Source: Tanypteryx hageni (taxonomy: Eukaryota > Arthropoda > Insecta > Odonata > Petaluridae). Taken from it: DNA of 64,000 nucleotides. Position 1 is the stretch's first letter. Each line of letters starts with the position of its first letter. This document shows positions 1 through 10,515 of the stretch, piece after piece. Both the position numbers and the translations under genes were made by a program. The DNA lies in the NCBI GenBank assembly GCA_028673005.1, contig CM054113.1, positions 213,643,504 to 213,707,503 of the forward strand, read 5' to 3'. The notes beneath the pieces were generated by a model, which made no database searches, was not told where the DNA came from, and was given only the letters and a program-made list of their open reading frames with translations.

Positions 1-816
1 CCTGCTAAATGCGAAAATTTAAAATCTGGTGTTGCGAATATGCCTATCGTATGGAGAGTAAATGTAAATATTGTTAATCGAGAAAATGTCACACTATTTC
101 GGGTAGCACAATTTGTTCGGATGTAATGAATTATTTTAAATTTAGTAAAAATAGCTGTTTTTATACATAAATGTAATAAAAAATCCTAATTAAACGTGCG
201 CATGCATGGAATTAAGTTCGTTTAAGAGTGAGTTAAGGTGTTACAACTTCTAAGGAAGACTTGATAGTATATATGCCATTAGAACGTGCTGCATAAACTA
301 GCCTTTCACAGGGTTAGGGGAAAACAAGTCACAGAAGCATGGACTTCAATAATGTTTCTATGGAAAATTCAACTGATTCGATGCAACAAGAAAAAGTTCC
401 GTAAAAGCAATCAATCTCGCTACAATATTCGGCCTATGAAAGTCAACTGATCGATCGTTGAATATATTTCCGTAAAGTGTTAATTCATATCATGAAATTC
501 ATTGGTTGAATACAACACATTTCTCGATAAATGAAATGATGCACCGTAGGTGGCATTTGACGATTAATAAACTGTCAATTCCTTCACCGCATTCGATTTC
601 CCCTCGCGTTCCAACACCGGCGCGCTTACAAATATACGCGTAGATTTAATAGACGACGATCACTTTCTGATCGATGCCGTCAAATTAATGCGCCCCTTCA
701 AATTGACGTTCCGCCCGTTTTAGAAACATACTCCAGATAATCGCCTTGACGCCATTCATCCGGAACACAACGTTAACTGTTAATTTTCCGAGGATGATTT
801 TTTTCGTCAGGAAAGC
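1..816. other. Non-coding flank, no gene seen
   Basis: AT-rich DNA with stop codons in all frames. A more GC- and CpG-containing patch lies at about 590-730. No coding domain, RNA gene or repeat was recognised. Confidence 0.5.
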
Positions 817-1515
817 CAGTGCCGGATTAAGTAATTAGGGGCTCTGGAGCCAAGTTCAAAATGGGGCCCCTCTATCCTTCTCAATAAATGTTGGTATATT
901 TTAATTTACAAACAACTGTATATGGTATATAGAATTTTAATTAATAAATTATATAAAAAAATACATAAATCTTTGAAAAAAAAAGCTTTTAATTTACAAA
1001 CAACTGTCATAATAAATGATACAATATTAAGTATTGAATAAAAACTTTCAGAACTTATAAAGTATAATAATAAATTGTAAAAAATAAATATTACAAAAAT
1101 ACAGCTAGAAAGGTCTACATGGTAGCCTTTCAAGCTTCTTACAAACATTTGAAAAGCTCCAACAAAGTGTTATTGCGGCCGCATTAAACCTTTGAAGTTT
1201 AAACAATTAAATGAATATTATTTCACTTCTAGATGTGCTACAACTTCAAATTTGACAAAAATGTGTGGAATTAGCACCTTACATTGGATAAAGTATAATA
1301 TTCTTAAAATTGCAAATTTAGGGCATCGTTTTAATCAAATATTGTTCAATAAGGAAGGATAGAAATTGGGTGTAGAGGTGAAATATTTTTAATTAAAAAA
1401 ATATTGCTAATAATGCTATATCTCTCTGGAATATTAATGTTTATCAGGGTCAGATGAAATGCTTGCAGAATGCAAGCACAACTACTTGTATGTTATATCC
1501 TCCTCTGTAAGAAAC

Positions 1516-1518
<3 letters not shown>

Positions 1519-1583
<65 letters not shown>
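1519..1583. repeat. (TA)n microsatellite
   Basis: Nearly pure TA dinucleotides with one short interruption. It abuts the outer end of the left Penelope inverted arm. A shorter TA run follows the right arm at about 2468-2487, which suggests insertion into, or generation of, TA repeats. Confidence 0.95.
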
Positions 1584-1587
<4 letters not shown>

Positions 1588-1860
1588 AATGCAACGAGAG
1601 GTTGAGAGGAATAGGAAGGAGCCAGTGAACACTTACCATACGGTGGTGGACGTCCACAGCGATAGAGGTAGGCTTGTAATTTGGAGCTTTCGGGCAACAC
1701 ACGCCCTTCTTCAGCGAGAGAAAAACGAAGACTAAAATAAGCGTAACACTGGAGGTAGGGGTTCGGGAAAAGAGGGGTAAGGGGAAGGGGAAAGAGGGGT
1801 AAGGGGAAGGGGAAAGAGGGGTAAGGGGACAGGAAAAAAGGGGGGTGATTGGAGTGGGAG
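1584..1860 (-). repeat. Left arm of ~276-bp Penelope-associated inverted repeat
   Basis: This arm is the near-perfect reverse complement of 2166-2440. It contains a hammerhead-like motif (minus strand) and a G/A-rich array of about 15-bp units at 1770-1835. It lies directly downstream, in the minus-strand sense, of the GIY-YIG remnant. It therefore corresponds to the 3' terminal region (pseudo-LTR) of a Penelope-like element in coding orientation. Confidence 0.9.
1683..1714 (-). ncRNA. Hammerhead-ribozyme-like motif, sense copy
   Basis: On the minus strand: CTGAAGA (1714-1708), one extra A, a GGGC/GCCC hairpin, then GAAA followed by GCTC. AGCT can form a two-base-pair helix III ending in the U-C cleavage dinucleotide expected of a hammerhead. 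Helix I is weak in this copy. Penelope-like elements are known to carry hammerhead motifs in their terminal regions, and this copy is in sense orientation downstream of the GIY-YIG remnant. The unpaired A before helix II departs from the usual core, so catalysis is uncertain. Confidence 0.5.
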
Positions 1861-1862
1861 TG

Positions 1863-2181
1863 TTAGCGAAGGTTTAAACCTGGTAAGGAGAGAGAGCGGA
1901 GGATGTCAATATGGGCTAGTTCCCATTGACGGAGTTGTGGCGCGGGGAAACTACTTGGAAGAGCACGAATAGTTTTTACTGTGAAGCAGCTATTGAAGGG
2001 AAGGGAGTGGGGTTAACGCATGGTCGGCCACCGGAAGGGGGCGCCTAAGAGAGACGCTATTCCGATGGCCGTTCATGCGGATGTTAAGGGGTGTGGTTGT
2101 GAGGCCTACATAGAACGCAGGGCATTGTGTGCAGGTAAGAAGATATATTACGTTTTTGGAGGTACCTCCCACTCCAATCAC
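1863..2181 (-). pseudogene. Penelope-like element GIY-YIG endonuclease, broken 3' end
   Basis: On the minus strand the reading frame gives NVIYLLTC, then CPAFYVGLTTTPLNIRMNGH, then PVADHALT. This is the layout of the GIY-YIG nuclease at the C-terminus of Penelope-like proteins: the GIY equivalent is VIY, the YIG equivalent is YVG, followed by conserved Arg and His. A frameshift near 2005-2015 moves the rest of the protein (SCFTVKTIRALP, LRQWELAHIDIL) to another frame, which ends at a TAA at 1863-1865. The reverse transcriptase that should precede it is missing: the frame runs straight into the inverted arm at 2166. Only the last ~100 residues of a normally >600-residue protein survive. The family assignment is firm; the copy is dead. 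Confidence 0.85.
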
Positions 2182-2440
2182 CCCTTTTTTCCTGTCCCCT
2201 TACCCCTCTTTCCCCTTCCCCTTACCCCTCTTTCCCCTTCCCCTTACCCCTCTTTTTCCGAACCCCTACCTCCAGTGTTACGCTTATTTTAGTCTTCGTT
2301 TTTCTCTCGCTGAAGAAGGGCGTGTGTTGCCCGAAAGCTCCAAATTACAAGCCTTCCTCTATCGCTGTGGACGTCCACCACCGTATGGTAAGTGTTCACT
2401 GGCTCCTTCCTATCCCTCTCAACCTCTCGTTGCATTTATT
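2166..2440 (+). repeat. Right arm of Penelope-associated inverted repeat
   Basis: Reverse complement of 1584-1860, with pyrimidine-rich units (CCCTTACCCCTCTTTCC type) at 2192-2255 and a second hammerhead-like motif. It lies upstream of the GIY-YIG remnant and in inverted orientation to it. The few differences from the left arm suggest the duplication is not very old. Confidence 0.9.
2310..2340 (+). ncRNA. Hammerhead-ribozyme-like motif, antisense copy
   Basis: Plus strand CTGAAGA (2310-2316), extra A, GGGC (2318-2321), loop, GCCC (2329-2332), GAAA (2333-2336), GCT, then C2340 as the candidate cleavage-site base. It is the mirror copy of the motif at 1683-1714. It lies antisense and upstream of the GIY-YIG coding remnant, the same arrangement as in the unrelated Penelope copy at 63.3 kb. 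Confidence 0.5.
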
Positions 2441-3105
2441 TTATCATATTATTTCTTTTTCCGTATCGTTATATATATATATATATCTTGAAATCACTAT
2501 ATGGCGTCCAGCGGCATTACAATGTCCGCTAAGCTACCTAGCCTAAGCCTTATGACGTCACGCCTCCGCCGCGATCCACTAAAAATCATATTACAGCCTA
2601 AACGGTTAAACTTAATCGAATGATATATTATATTTGTGGATAATATCATTCATAGTAGACACTCTGAAGAGATGAACGATATTGTGCTTTATTCTTGGAT
2701 ATTTTGAAGAAAAATTCGTTTTACTCAAAAATGGCTGTAAGGATTTTGATTAAAATGCATCCAAGCGTACAGCCTGATGTTACAAATAATACTTACTAAG
2801 CCATATGTCCCGAAAAATTACAAAATATCGTCCAGTGGCATTAAAATATACACTATACTACCGTTAACTTTGATTTAAAAGCGTTTTTCTTTTATAAACG
2901 TACACGGTCGACCAAACGTATATACGTATATGAGAAAGTTTGTGCAATATATATTGCGCCGTTTATTTGTTTACAACATATGACAAAACAGAATTAAAAT
3001 TGCACTACTTTATGTAAAATTATCGATTGAGGCGATTAACTAGAAAAAAAATTGGTCGGGGCCCTAGAACCATGACTCCGCCTATAATCCGGCCTTGAGG
3101 AAATC

Positions 3106-3590
3106 GGACTTCTTGACCGATCGATTACGATTTGAGTTTAATATAACCTATTTTAAATATATTTTCCCTTTAACTTGTGAGCAGTTGGGTTTTAATGGCC
3201 GTAGGGCAACCCTCGTGAGAAGTCGACCATTAGCGATACGATCCCGCAAAAAAGGAAACATCTGACCTCCCTGCAAATATTCCCTCTCGCCTAATTGGCA
3301 ATCATCACCCCGTGGTACTTTGCGTGATAAATGTACAAGATTACTTCTAATTTAGAAAGTTGAAATGGAAAAGGAGTGGAAATGTTACCACGACGCAAAA
3401 TCCGGCTTCTCATTTCTTAAATAACACTGGATGTATAGTCTCCAGGAGAAAAGTTTTTTATAAATTCACTCACCAAAGAAATTCCTCCAAAAACATCTCC
3501 TCATATAAATGAGCCGGAGTGATTTTCAACCGCTTCTCGGCAGTACCATTTCAAACAATCAATTCCACCACTCCGTTAAAGAAAAAAACA
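3106..3590. other. Non-coding, nothing recognised
   Basis: Mixed-composition DNA with no long frame, RNA signature or repeat that I could identify. Confidence 0.4.
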
Positions 3591-3862
3591 CTTCCTCTCT
3601 ATCTCTCTCCATACCTATCCCTCAGAGGCCTCTCTAATTTGCAATACGTCCACCCGATCCCATTTCCTCTTCCTTTCTTGAGCGGGCAATAATGACCGAA
3701 GCGCTCCCCTGCCTTTTTCTCTCTCTCTCTGTTTCCTTTCCGACCCAACTCCTCTTCCTCGCCGTGTCCGACCTCGCTTTCACCCGAGACGCGCCTCTCT
3801 CTCTTCCTCTCTCTTCCCCTCTTTCCTCCATATCGCCACTCTCTCCTTCCATTTTAACGATC
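3591..3862. repeat. Pyrimidine-rich tract
   Basis: Dominated by CTCTCT, TTCCTC and TCTCTCC runs. The overlapping open frames on both strands (about 86-88 codons) are explained by the lack of purines, not by coding. Confidence 0.7.
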
Positions 3863-5000
3863 AAAGGACCCTCCTCGAACCCGTGCTTTGTCAATGTGCC
3901 ATGGAAATGTGGGAAGGGAATGAGATTTGGAGAAAAAGAGGGAGAGAGTAAGAGATGAAGGAAATGAATTTAAAAAGCGAGACCGTTTCATTGAGGCAAA
4001 GAGAAAGAAACGAGGGCGACATAAACAAATCCGTCATGCGAAAAACGGTAGATAAAGAAATTCTAAAAATTTACGAATAAAATGTAATTTTCCTATACGA
4101 GGCCGTTTGACGGCATTTATGTCCTGGCGAGACTTAACTTTTAACTACCGTTGTGCGATCTGTGAGGTACTACTCCAGTTATAACGTCAGGTTACTCCGC
4201 TGCATCCCGCTTGCTTCTTACAAAGAGATAAGTTTTTACTAGCATTGTCATCGTCATGGCATCATGAAACACGAAAAATCCATTTGTATATACATTAAAC
4301 TTTCGATCAACCGGGGGCGGATTAACCGGTTTGCGTATTTACCGTGGTAAAAAATAATAATAGACCGTGCATTTGTGACAGTTTGCTCAGTGACAAAGGA
4401 GAGCTAAACTAACTGTAAGAAACAGAACATTAACAGACTATTATAACAAAGTGTAACCTTCTCGCTGTTTTTCTTCAAGTAATTTATGTGGATTTGTTTT
4501 CCTAAACAATTGTATTTGTATTATTTTTACAGTTTTGGATGACGTCTGTAGAACGGTGTGTTCATAAGTATTGGATGTAATTTTAACTAAATAAGTTTTC
4601 ATTAAATCCATTTTGTACCACGTTTTGACTAATTTTGTTTTAACCGTGATTTTGTGGTATCCGTGAACTCCTCCCCCCTCATTACCCCGGTTAATCGAGA
4701 GTTGACCGTATAGCTATTATTCTATACCCTCTTTTACAGCTTTTAGAAAAAAATTGACTAACATTTCAAAAGTGTCAAATTTCACAATGTATGAACTTGC
4801 ACTTAGAAGATGTCAATTCAGAAGGTAAACTGAGAAGAATCGGTTGTTTTGGCGTTCTTTCTACGGACCGCGACACATGTGAATCGCCCTGGCATCATGC
4901 GCTGTCGGGAGAATACCCTTCCTAGAAAACCATTTCATTCTCCCGGCCTCCGTTGTCCGTCATGGTCAGTTTTCACGCTACGTCGAAATTAGTGCCAGTT
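3863..5000. other. Non-coding, nothing recognised
   Basis: The purine-rich stretch at 3910-4020 mirrors the preceding pyrimidine tract. The remainder is AT-rich, with no domain or RNA gene recognised. Confidence 0.4.
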
Positions 5001-5599
5001 ATGTGACGCCACGGACGGCGAACCCGATCATGCGTCGGGACTCCCGCTGCCTCGCCTGTGGCAGAAAGGTCGTGGACTCAAGGTCAAGACAATCTAATCC
5101 TCCGCACGACCTCATTTCCTCTTCTTCTCTACTCCCTCCTCCGCCCCCTCCCATACTCCCCACCCCATCTAACCCCTCCCCTAACCCCCGCCTCGCGTCG
5201 ATAATCCCTTCCCGACGCTTCATCCAACGACGCCGTCTCCTTTCCGTCTCCCGAACGCATCAACAAGTCTGCCACCGTGTTCACCCGAGAGACCTTTTTA
5301 ATTCGCCTCCGGGGAGGGGGAGAACGAGACGTCAATCGGAAAAAATGTCAACCAGCTTTTTTCCCTCCAGGACTCGCATCGTTTCGGTTGTTCCTTTGTT
5401 TCTATGCGCCCATCAAAGTGGTGAGGGGAATTAAGAATTAATTTACCTTTCGAAACGGGAAGTGCCCCTAATAACGTTTGGCGCCCCAGAAGTTGCCTCG
5501 ACAATCCTTCTCTTAGCGAAACCGCTGCGGTTAATGTGAAGGTTCGAAAAAAAACACTGAAAGGAAAGAAAAAATTCACTTTGGCAAAACTTTCAACAC

Positions 5600-5603
<4 letters not shown>
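5001..5603. other. GC-richer, CpG-containing non-coding patch
   Basis: Base composition rises compared with its flanks, and CpG dinucleotides are common. A C/T-rich run lies at 5095-5195. The frames that open here (up to 143 codons) are rich in Ser, Pro and Arg, overlap on opposite strands and match no family I know. A conserved regulatory segment is possible but not shown. Confidence 0.3.

Positions 5604-5671
<68 letters not shown>
5604..5671. repeat. (TA)n microsatellite
   Basis: About 34 uninterrupted TA units. Confidence 0.98.
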
Positions 5672-5674
<3 letters not shown>

Positions 5675-5768
5675 AAGGAATACAAATTTGGCAGTTATAT
5701 TTAACGAATTTTAAATGTTTTTATGAAGCACTCACGTGAGTCACAGCACACTTCGCAACTTAAAGCGT

Positions 5769-6081
5769 AAATAAAATAAATAAAAAACAGGGTTTTCAAT
5801 AGCGCACACTTTTATGATGCACTCAAAAGTAGAAAATAATTTTTTTTTTCCTCAAAATTTTCATTTTTAAATTTGGTGTGAACAATATAAGTGGGTGGCC
5901 AAGAAGAAAATCATGTACGCAAACTACTTATATGTGAAGGCCATCCACTTTTATTCTTCACACCAAATTTACAAAATGAAAATTTCAATGAAAACTTGGA
6001 GGTAAAAAAAAATATTTTCTACTTTTGAGTGCATCATTAAAGTGTGTGCTATTGAAAAACCTGTATTTTATTTATTTTATT
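5769..6081. mobile_element. Foldback element / MITE forming a ~310-bp hairpin
   Basis: The left arm (about 5769-5911) and right arm (about 5934-6081) are reverse complements almost to the centre. Matching landmarks are AATAAAATAAATAAA with TTTATTTATTTTATT, GATGCACTCAAAAGTAGAAA with TTTCTACTTTTGAGTGCATC, and AAATTTGGTGTGAA with TTCACACCAAATTT. No coding sequence is present. The family is unknown and I could not identify a clear target duplication. Confidence 0.8.
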
Positions 6082-6184
6082 ATCTACTTTTGAGTCTTCA
6101 AGCTTTTTAAAATTTTCAAAGTTAATTCTTTATTTACATAGTCCATATTTATTTATCTGTATTCTCGAATAAAATTGTTGATAC

Positions 6185-6665
6185 TCGTACCAAAACTTGA
6201 TAGATTAAAACGTAATACGAATGTGGAATATGTTCAAAATTTCAGCTCTGTAGCGTTTGTGGATCCGGAGATATAACGCATCAAAGATGTTGAACGATGA
6301 CAGCTCTCAAGCCAATTTCAATTAAAGTCGGAATCAGAAGTTCCAATGCGTACCAAAAATTGAAAGGTTAAAATGTACCATGAATGTGGATTATGTGCAA
6401 AATTTCAGCTCTGTAGCGTTTGTGGATCCAGAGATATAATGCATCAACCATGTTGAACGACGCTTAGGCCAACTTCAATAAAAGTGTGTAATCAATGAAA
6501 GTCGGAATCGGAAGGCCCGGTGTGTACCAAAATTCCGTGATTGGTTCAAGTTTACCACAAATGTGGATTATATGCAAGATTTCAGCTCTGTAGCTTTTGT
6601 GGATCCAGAGATATAACGCGTTAACCATGTTGAACGACGCTCAGGCCAACTTCAATAAAAGTGTG
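6185..6665. repeat. Three-unit tandem repeat, unit ~162-178 bp
   Basis: The core TTTCAGCTCTGTAGC followed by GTTTGTGGATCC or a close variant recurs at about 6241, 6402 and 6580. Each copy is followed by GAGATATAACGC-like sequence, TGTTGAACGA and AACTTCAATAAAAGT-like sequence. Units differ at many positions, so this is an old satellite-like fragment. Confidence 0.85.
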
Positions 6666-6669
6666 CAAA

Positions 6670-8820
6670 GATGCGAAAACACCATTAAAATATCTTGCAT
6701 AGTTTTGCACACGTAGTTTGTTGGTTTGATAATTCAGAATTCTAACTAAATGACCGTATTTCCTACTAAATTTCCACACCTTCTACAATTAAGTTTGCGA
6801 TTGAAAAGTACATTATTCGACCAATTTAATGTTATCTATAAACTTGGAAATGAAATTAAAACACCAATTCTGACGCGCTGGTGTTTGTGCGTACGAACAA
6901 TCGCTATTTTTTAAATCCACATTTTGTCTACGCTCATATATTCGTGTCCAGAGAAGATGTTTTTATTATATTGAACGTCGCAGTTAGATTTCTAGACTAT
7001 TATGTACTTTTCAGCGCAGACAACGCTAAAAAATATTTTAACTAAAAGGCTTTTTTGTGCCAGGAATGCATGTGCGGCACTCTTCCCTTCGATTAAAAAA
7101 AGCTGTCCAGACGGGTGAAAATAAATCTCTCCGGACGTTGTTTCATTTTCGTCTATTTTTAAACAGTTTCACACGAGGTTTACTCCGCCACTGCACACAT
7201 ACGTGCATACAGTTTCATTTAAATCGCCTCGCTCTCCAGAGCATACAAAACTGCTTTGTGCCATCTGAAGTAAGAGGTGGAGTGCGGCGGGGACCATGCA
7301 CATTGTGTCTCTCTCTCTCTCTCCTCCGCCCTCTCCCTCTCTTCCCTAACCTTTCCACTCTCCCCCGCTCAGCGTAATATAGAGCGACCTCGATTCTTCT
7401 CCCGATCGCTAGATGGGGCGCAAAAAGAGCTCAACTCCCCGCAGACCGGCTCTTTTTTCCTTTTTTTAATTCGTCTCCACCCCGCATAAAAGCGAAATAT
7501 CCCCGAATCGTGAGAGGAGGTCGGACGAAGCATGAGGGAGGGGATGTGGGATAAGGAGGGGGTGAGAGGAAATGCATGCAATGCAGGCACCTGGGCCGTA
7601 GCGAGGGGAGGAGTGAAGGAAGTAGTGGGAGGAGTAGGAGGTTTTAGTGGGTAGGAAGAATGATAGGTATGCACCCGCATTCAGCGCCCCCGAGGTGCAA
7701 CACCGCACTGTGGCGAGGAATGGTGCGGGAAAACCGCCATTCTCCCAAACGCCACCTTTCCTTCTCTTTCACTGCCTTTCTCCCTCTCTATTTCACTCTC
7801 CAAACCCCCTTCTTCACACGCAGGTTCCCATCGAATTAATGAAGGGCATTCTCCCCACCAGCCCTATTCACACGCCACCGTTTTACGTCACCGAGAACCT
7901 CTTGATTTTTGTTCTCTTCCCTCCCTTCTTCTGTCCCAGCACATCATCGTTCTGCTTTAGTATATGCGGTCATTGCGCCGATATCGTATCTTCGTCTTCT
8001 CCTTCTCTCACCGAGCGGCTTTGATTCTACTGCATTGCGTTCTGTTCTAATAATTTACGTTCGAATGTCTTCGACAGGAAAAAGGCAAAATATTTCCTGT
8101 CGAATAATTTCAAATTCAGCGTATAGGAATGCTAACGGGAAAGTTCTCCTCTTCGAGAAATAAAAAATTCGATTTATAGCGGCTTGAATTTACTTTCTTT
8201 TATTTAGCTCTGTCCTACCGGAAGGCATAACCAAAATTTATGTATTTAGATCTGTATTAAGCAATCCAAATTCTTTAAATTTTATTACAAATATAAATTT
8301 AATTTGATCCATTTATTGTTTTACTATTCCATTTCATGTTTTATCGAACAAAATAGTACATAAAATTGGTATGATGATGCATGTAACGAGCTTGAAGTAA
8401 TGGAAAACTGTTTTCTCCAATAGCCAAACAAAAGTTTACCTGAAACTGATAACCCTAAGCTCATCTTATTGAATTTTTTCCTTAGCTGAAAATGGAAGAA
8501 GAAAATAAAATAAGAATTATTATTCATTATCTTCTGTTTGATATGGGTTAAAGTGAAATAGTTATTAAATATTTTATTTTATATTTTCCTCAAACGTTTA
8601 CCTTTCTATGCATATCGTATCGAAGAAAGATAGCTTTTAAAGAGGATGAATGCATCTCACAATCAGTACTTATTATTATGCTGGTTTCCCAAGGATACAT
8701 AGCCTTACGAAAACGTTTCGTCTGTGTGTGTCCCCTACTAACAACTTTGGCACCAATTTTCATGAAAATTGGTATGAGGCTCATGCTGACAGGGCCTGCT
8801 TCCGGGCTATATTTTATTTC
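6670..8820. other. Non-coding with pyrimidine/purine tracts
   Basis: Contains C/T-rich runs at 7305-7370 and 7740-7830 and a G/A-rich run at 7510-7640. The open frames around 7.0-8.1 kb (up to 125 codons) are low-complexity and unassigned. No RNA gene was seen. Confidence 0.35.
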
Positions 8821-8827
8821 GCGAAGA

Positions 8828-8864
8828 TTGAAGTCCCGGGTTCGATTCCAGGAACCTTTTTTCC
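8828..8864 (+). repeat. tRNA T-arm / B-box remnant, possible SINE piece
   Basis: GGGTTCGATTCC matches the internal B-box of tRNA genes and forms a T-arm (CCGGG with one mismatch to CCAGG). A T6 run that could end Pol III transcription follows. No matching acceptor, D or anticodon arms were found upstream, so this is at most a degraded tRNA-derived repeat. Confidence 0.3.
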
Positions 8865-9199
8865 ATATTTGTTTTACATTGGAAATCTCAAATCCATCGT
8901 GCAAAGATGTTTTCTTTAATACATTAAAATAACTTAAAATTGTGATATCGGAGCGTAACTTGTACCGTTCTAAGTGAAAAAGAATTTAAATTCTAATTCT
9001 TATCATAGAATGTTGATAATTGATCGTACTTTCCTGAATTTCTACTAAAGTAGAGCGTTTTTGCGTTTTTAATCGCATTTTATCGGATTGTTTCCATGGG
9101 AACGATTATTGCCGAACTCGGCTTGAACATAGACGAGTAAAGAAATGGATTATTAGCCTACTTTCCAAAAAATCAAAAGTAGTCGTAATAGATCGCCAC

Positions 9200-10100
9200 G
9201 GTGTCCGTGTGTGTGTGTCCCTAACATCTTCTTCATGAATGAACCGATTTCAACTAGATTTGGTAAATAAAATCATCATATTAATTAATGACCAAAGTGG
9301 CGTATTTGGACCGGATCGACTAAGCAGAGTGCCACAATTGCAAAGTTAAACTTTTCGGTAATTATGAATTTGGAAGGAATTGGCCCAAACGATTTCAACG
9401 AAATTTTGTATGAAGTTGGCGTGCAAAATAAAATAACAAAATAAAGATGTTTAGTATATATATAGAAGGCAAAGCTGCCACAATACAAGGGATAAAAAAT
9501 TATAAATAATACACGTATTTGTGTTGAACTTCTCACATCAATTTTAACCAAATTTAATACTCAAAATATACACATATATACCAAACCATATTAGCATATT
9601 TTAACCGAATCAGCCAAATGGGTTCCACAATTATAAATTCAACTCTTTCAGTAATTAAGGATTTTGAAGGAATTGGCTGAACGGATTTCAATTAAATTTT
9701 GTACATAAGATTTTTACAACATACGCAGTGGCGGCTCGTAGCTAAAATTAGTGGGGGTGCTGCTCCAGAAAATTTTTAGCCTTTGTTTTAAAATTGTGTA
9801 CTGAAGTACTGACATTAAGCTTAAGGAATATATATTGTACTACAACAATAAAGAAAGAATTAAAGAAAAAAGGACTCATTATATTAAATGTTATCGATAA
9901 TATCAAGTGGAAATAGGGGGTGCTGCAGTTCCGCAGTGCCTATACACGAGCCGCCACTGAACATACCATAATGAAATTAAGATGTTAAAACCGGGGTTAA
10001 TGAGCAGGACTACCACAATAAAAAGTTAAATAATATTTTTACACGTATTTCTAGAGAACTGACCCAATAGATTTTAACCAGATATAGTATATTTAATCTT
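9200..10100 (+). repeat. Dispersed repeat, copy 1, with internal subrepeats
   Basis: Contains several diverged subunits with the pattern GATTTCAAC(N)AAATTT, CATATTTGGAC, GGATCGAC(T/C)AAGCAG, GCCACAATTGCAAA, AATTATG and GGAAGGAATTGGC. The same series in the same order occurs at 22150-22970. The TGTCCGTGTGTGTGTCCC-like start resembles short leaders seen in many invertebrate repeats, but I cannot name the family. It is interrupted by a MITE at 9726-9959. Confidence 0.75.
9726..9959. mobile_element. 234-bp hAT-type MITE with TSD
   Basis: The ends CAGTGGCGGCTCGT and ACGAGCCGCCACTG are perfect inverted repeats. The flanks AACATACG (9718-9725) and AACATACC (9960-9967) are a 7/8 match to an 8-bp duplication. 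The homologous repeat at about 22829 keeps a single uninterrupted ACAACATACCATAATGAAAT, which is the empty site. No coding capacity. Confidence 0.92.
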
Positions 10101-10389
10101 CATATTTATTTATGTATTTAATTAGTTTCAAAAACAGCACAGAAGCCCCATTACATTGAAATGATCATGACAAAACAGCGCCAGAAATTAGGGAAATGTA
10201 GGATTACATAGTAGTTGGTTGATTACGGAAAAAAATGGGTGAGAAAATGTCAAGATTCGAAGGTGATGTCAGTAAGGAATTATATGCAAACGGGAGGCGG
10301 TAAGAGAGAGAGAGAGCGTTAGGAGACGGAAAGTCGAAATTTTGGCAAATGAAAAAGATTTTGAAGGCGAGTGTAGCGATAAATAAATA

Positions 10390-10515
10390 AAACCAAAATG
10401 TCATATTTCAACCGGATCGACTAAACAGGGCTACCATAATATCAAGGCTAGAATTTTTCTAACTAGTATGAATTTAATATGTATTGGCAGAACGGATTAC
10501 CACAATATAAGAAAA
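10390..10515 (+). repeat. Fragment of the same dispersed repeat
   Basis: The order of pieces (AAAATGTCATATTT, CCGGATCGACTAAACAGGG, CTACCATAATATC, then TTGGCAGAACGGAT) matches the subunits of the repeat at 9.2 and 22.2 kb. Confidence 0.55.

Larger units (their letters stand above)
817..3097. mobile_element. Non-autonomous hAT-type element with TIRs and 8-bp TSD
   Basis: The left end reads CAGTGCCGGATTA and the reverse complement of the right end reads CAAGGCCGGATTA. Both are followed inward by G/C-rich blocks of the type GGGGCCC. The element is flanked by AGGAAAGC (809-816) and AGGAAATC (3098-3105), a 7/8 match to an 8-bp duplication, as expected for the hAT superfamily. No hAT transposase was recognised inside, so it would have to be mobilised in trans. 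It holds a nested inverted-repeat Penelope fragment at 1584-2440 and (TA)n runs. The rest of the interior (900-1500 and 2500-3050) is AT-rich and unassigned. Confidence 0.8.

Noticed and set aside
5003..5434. 143-codon plus-strand frame
   Set aside because: Overlaps frames on the other strand, is Ser/Pro/Arg rich and matches no family.
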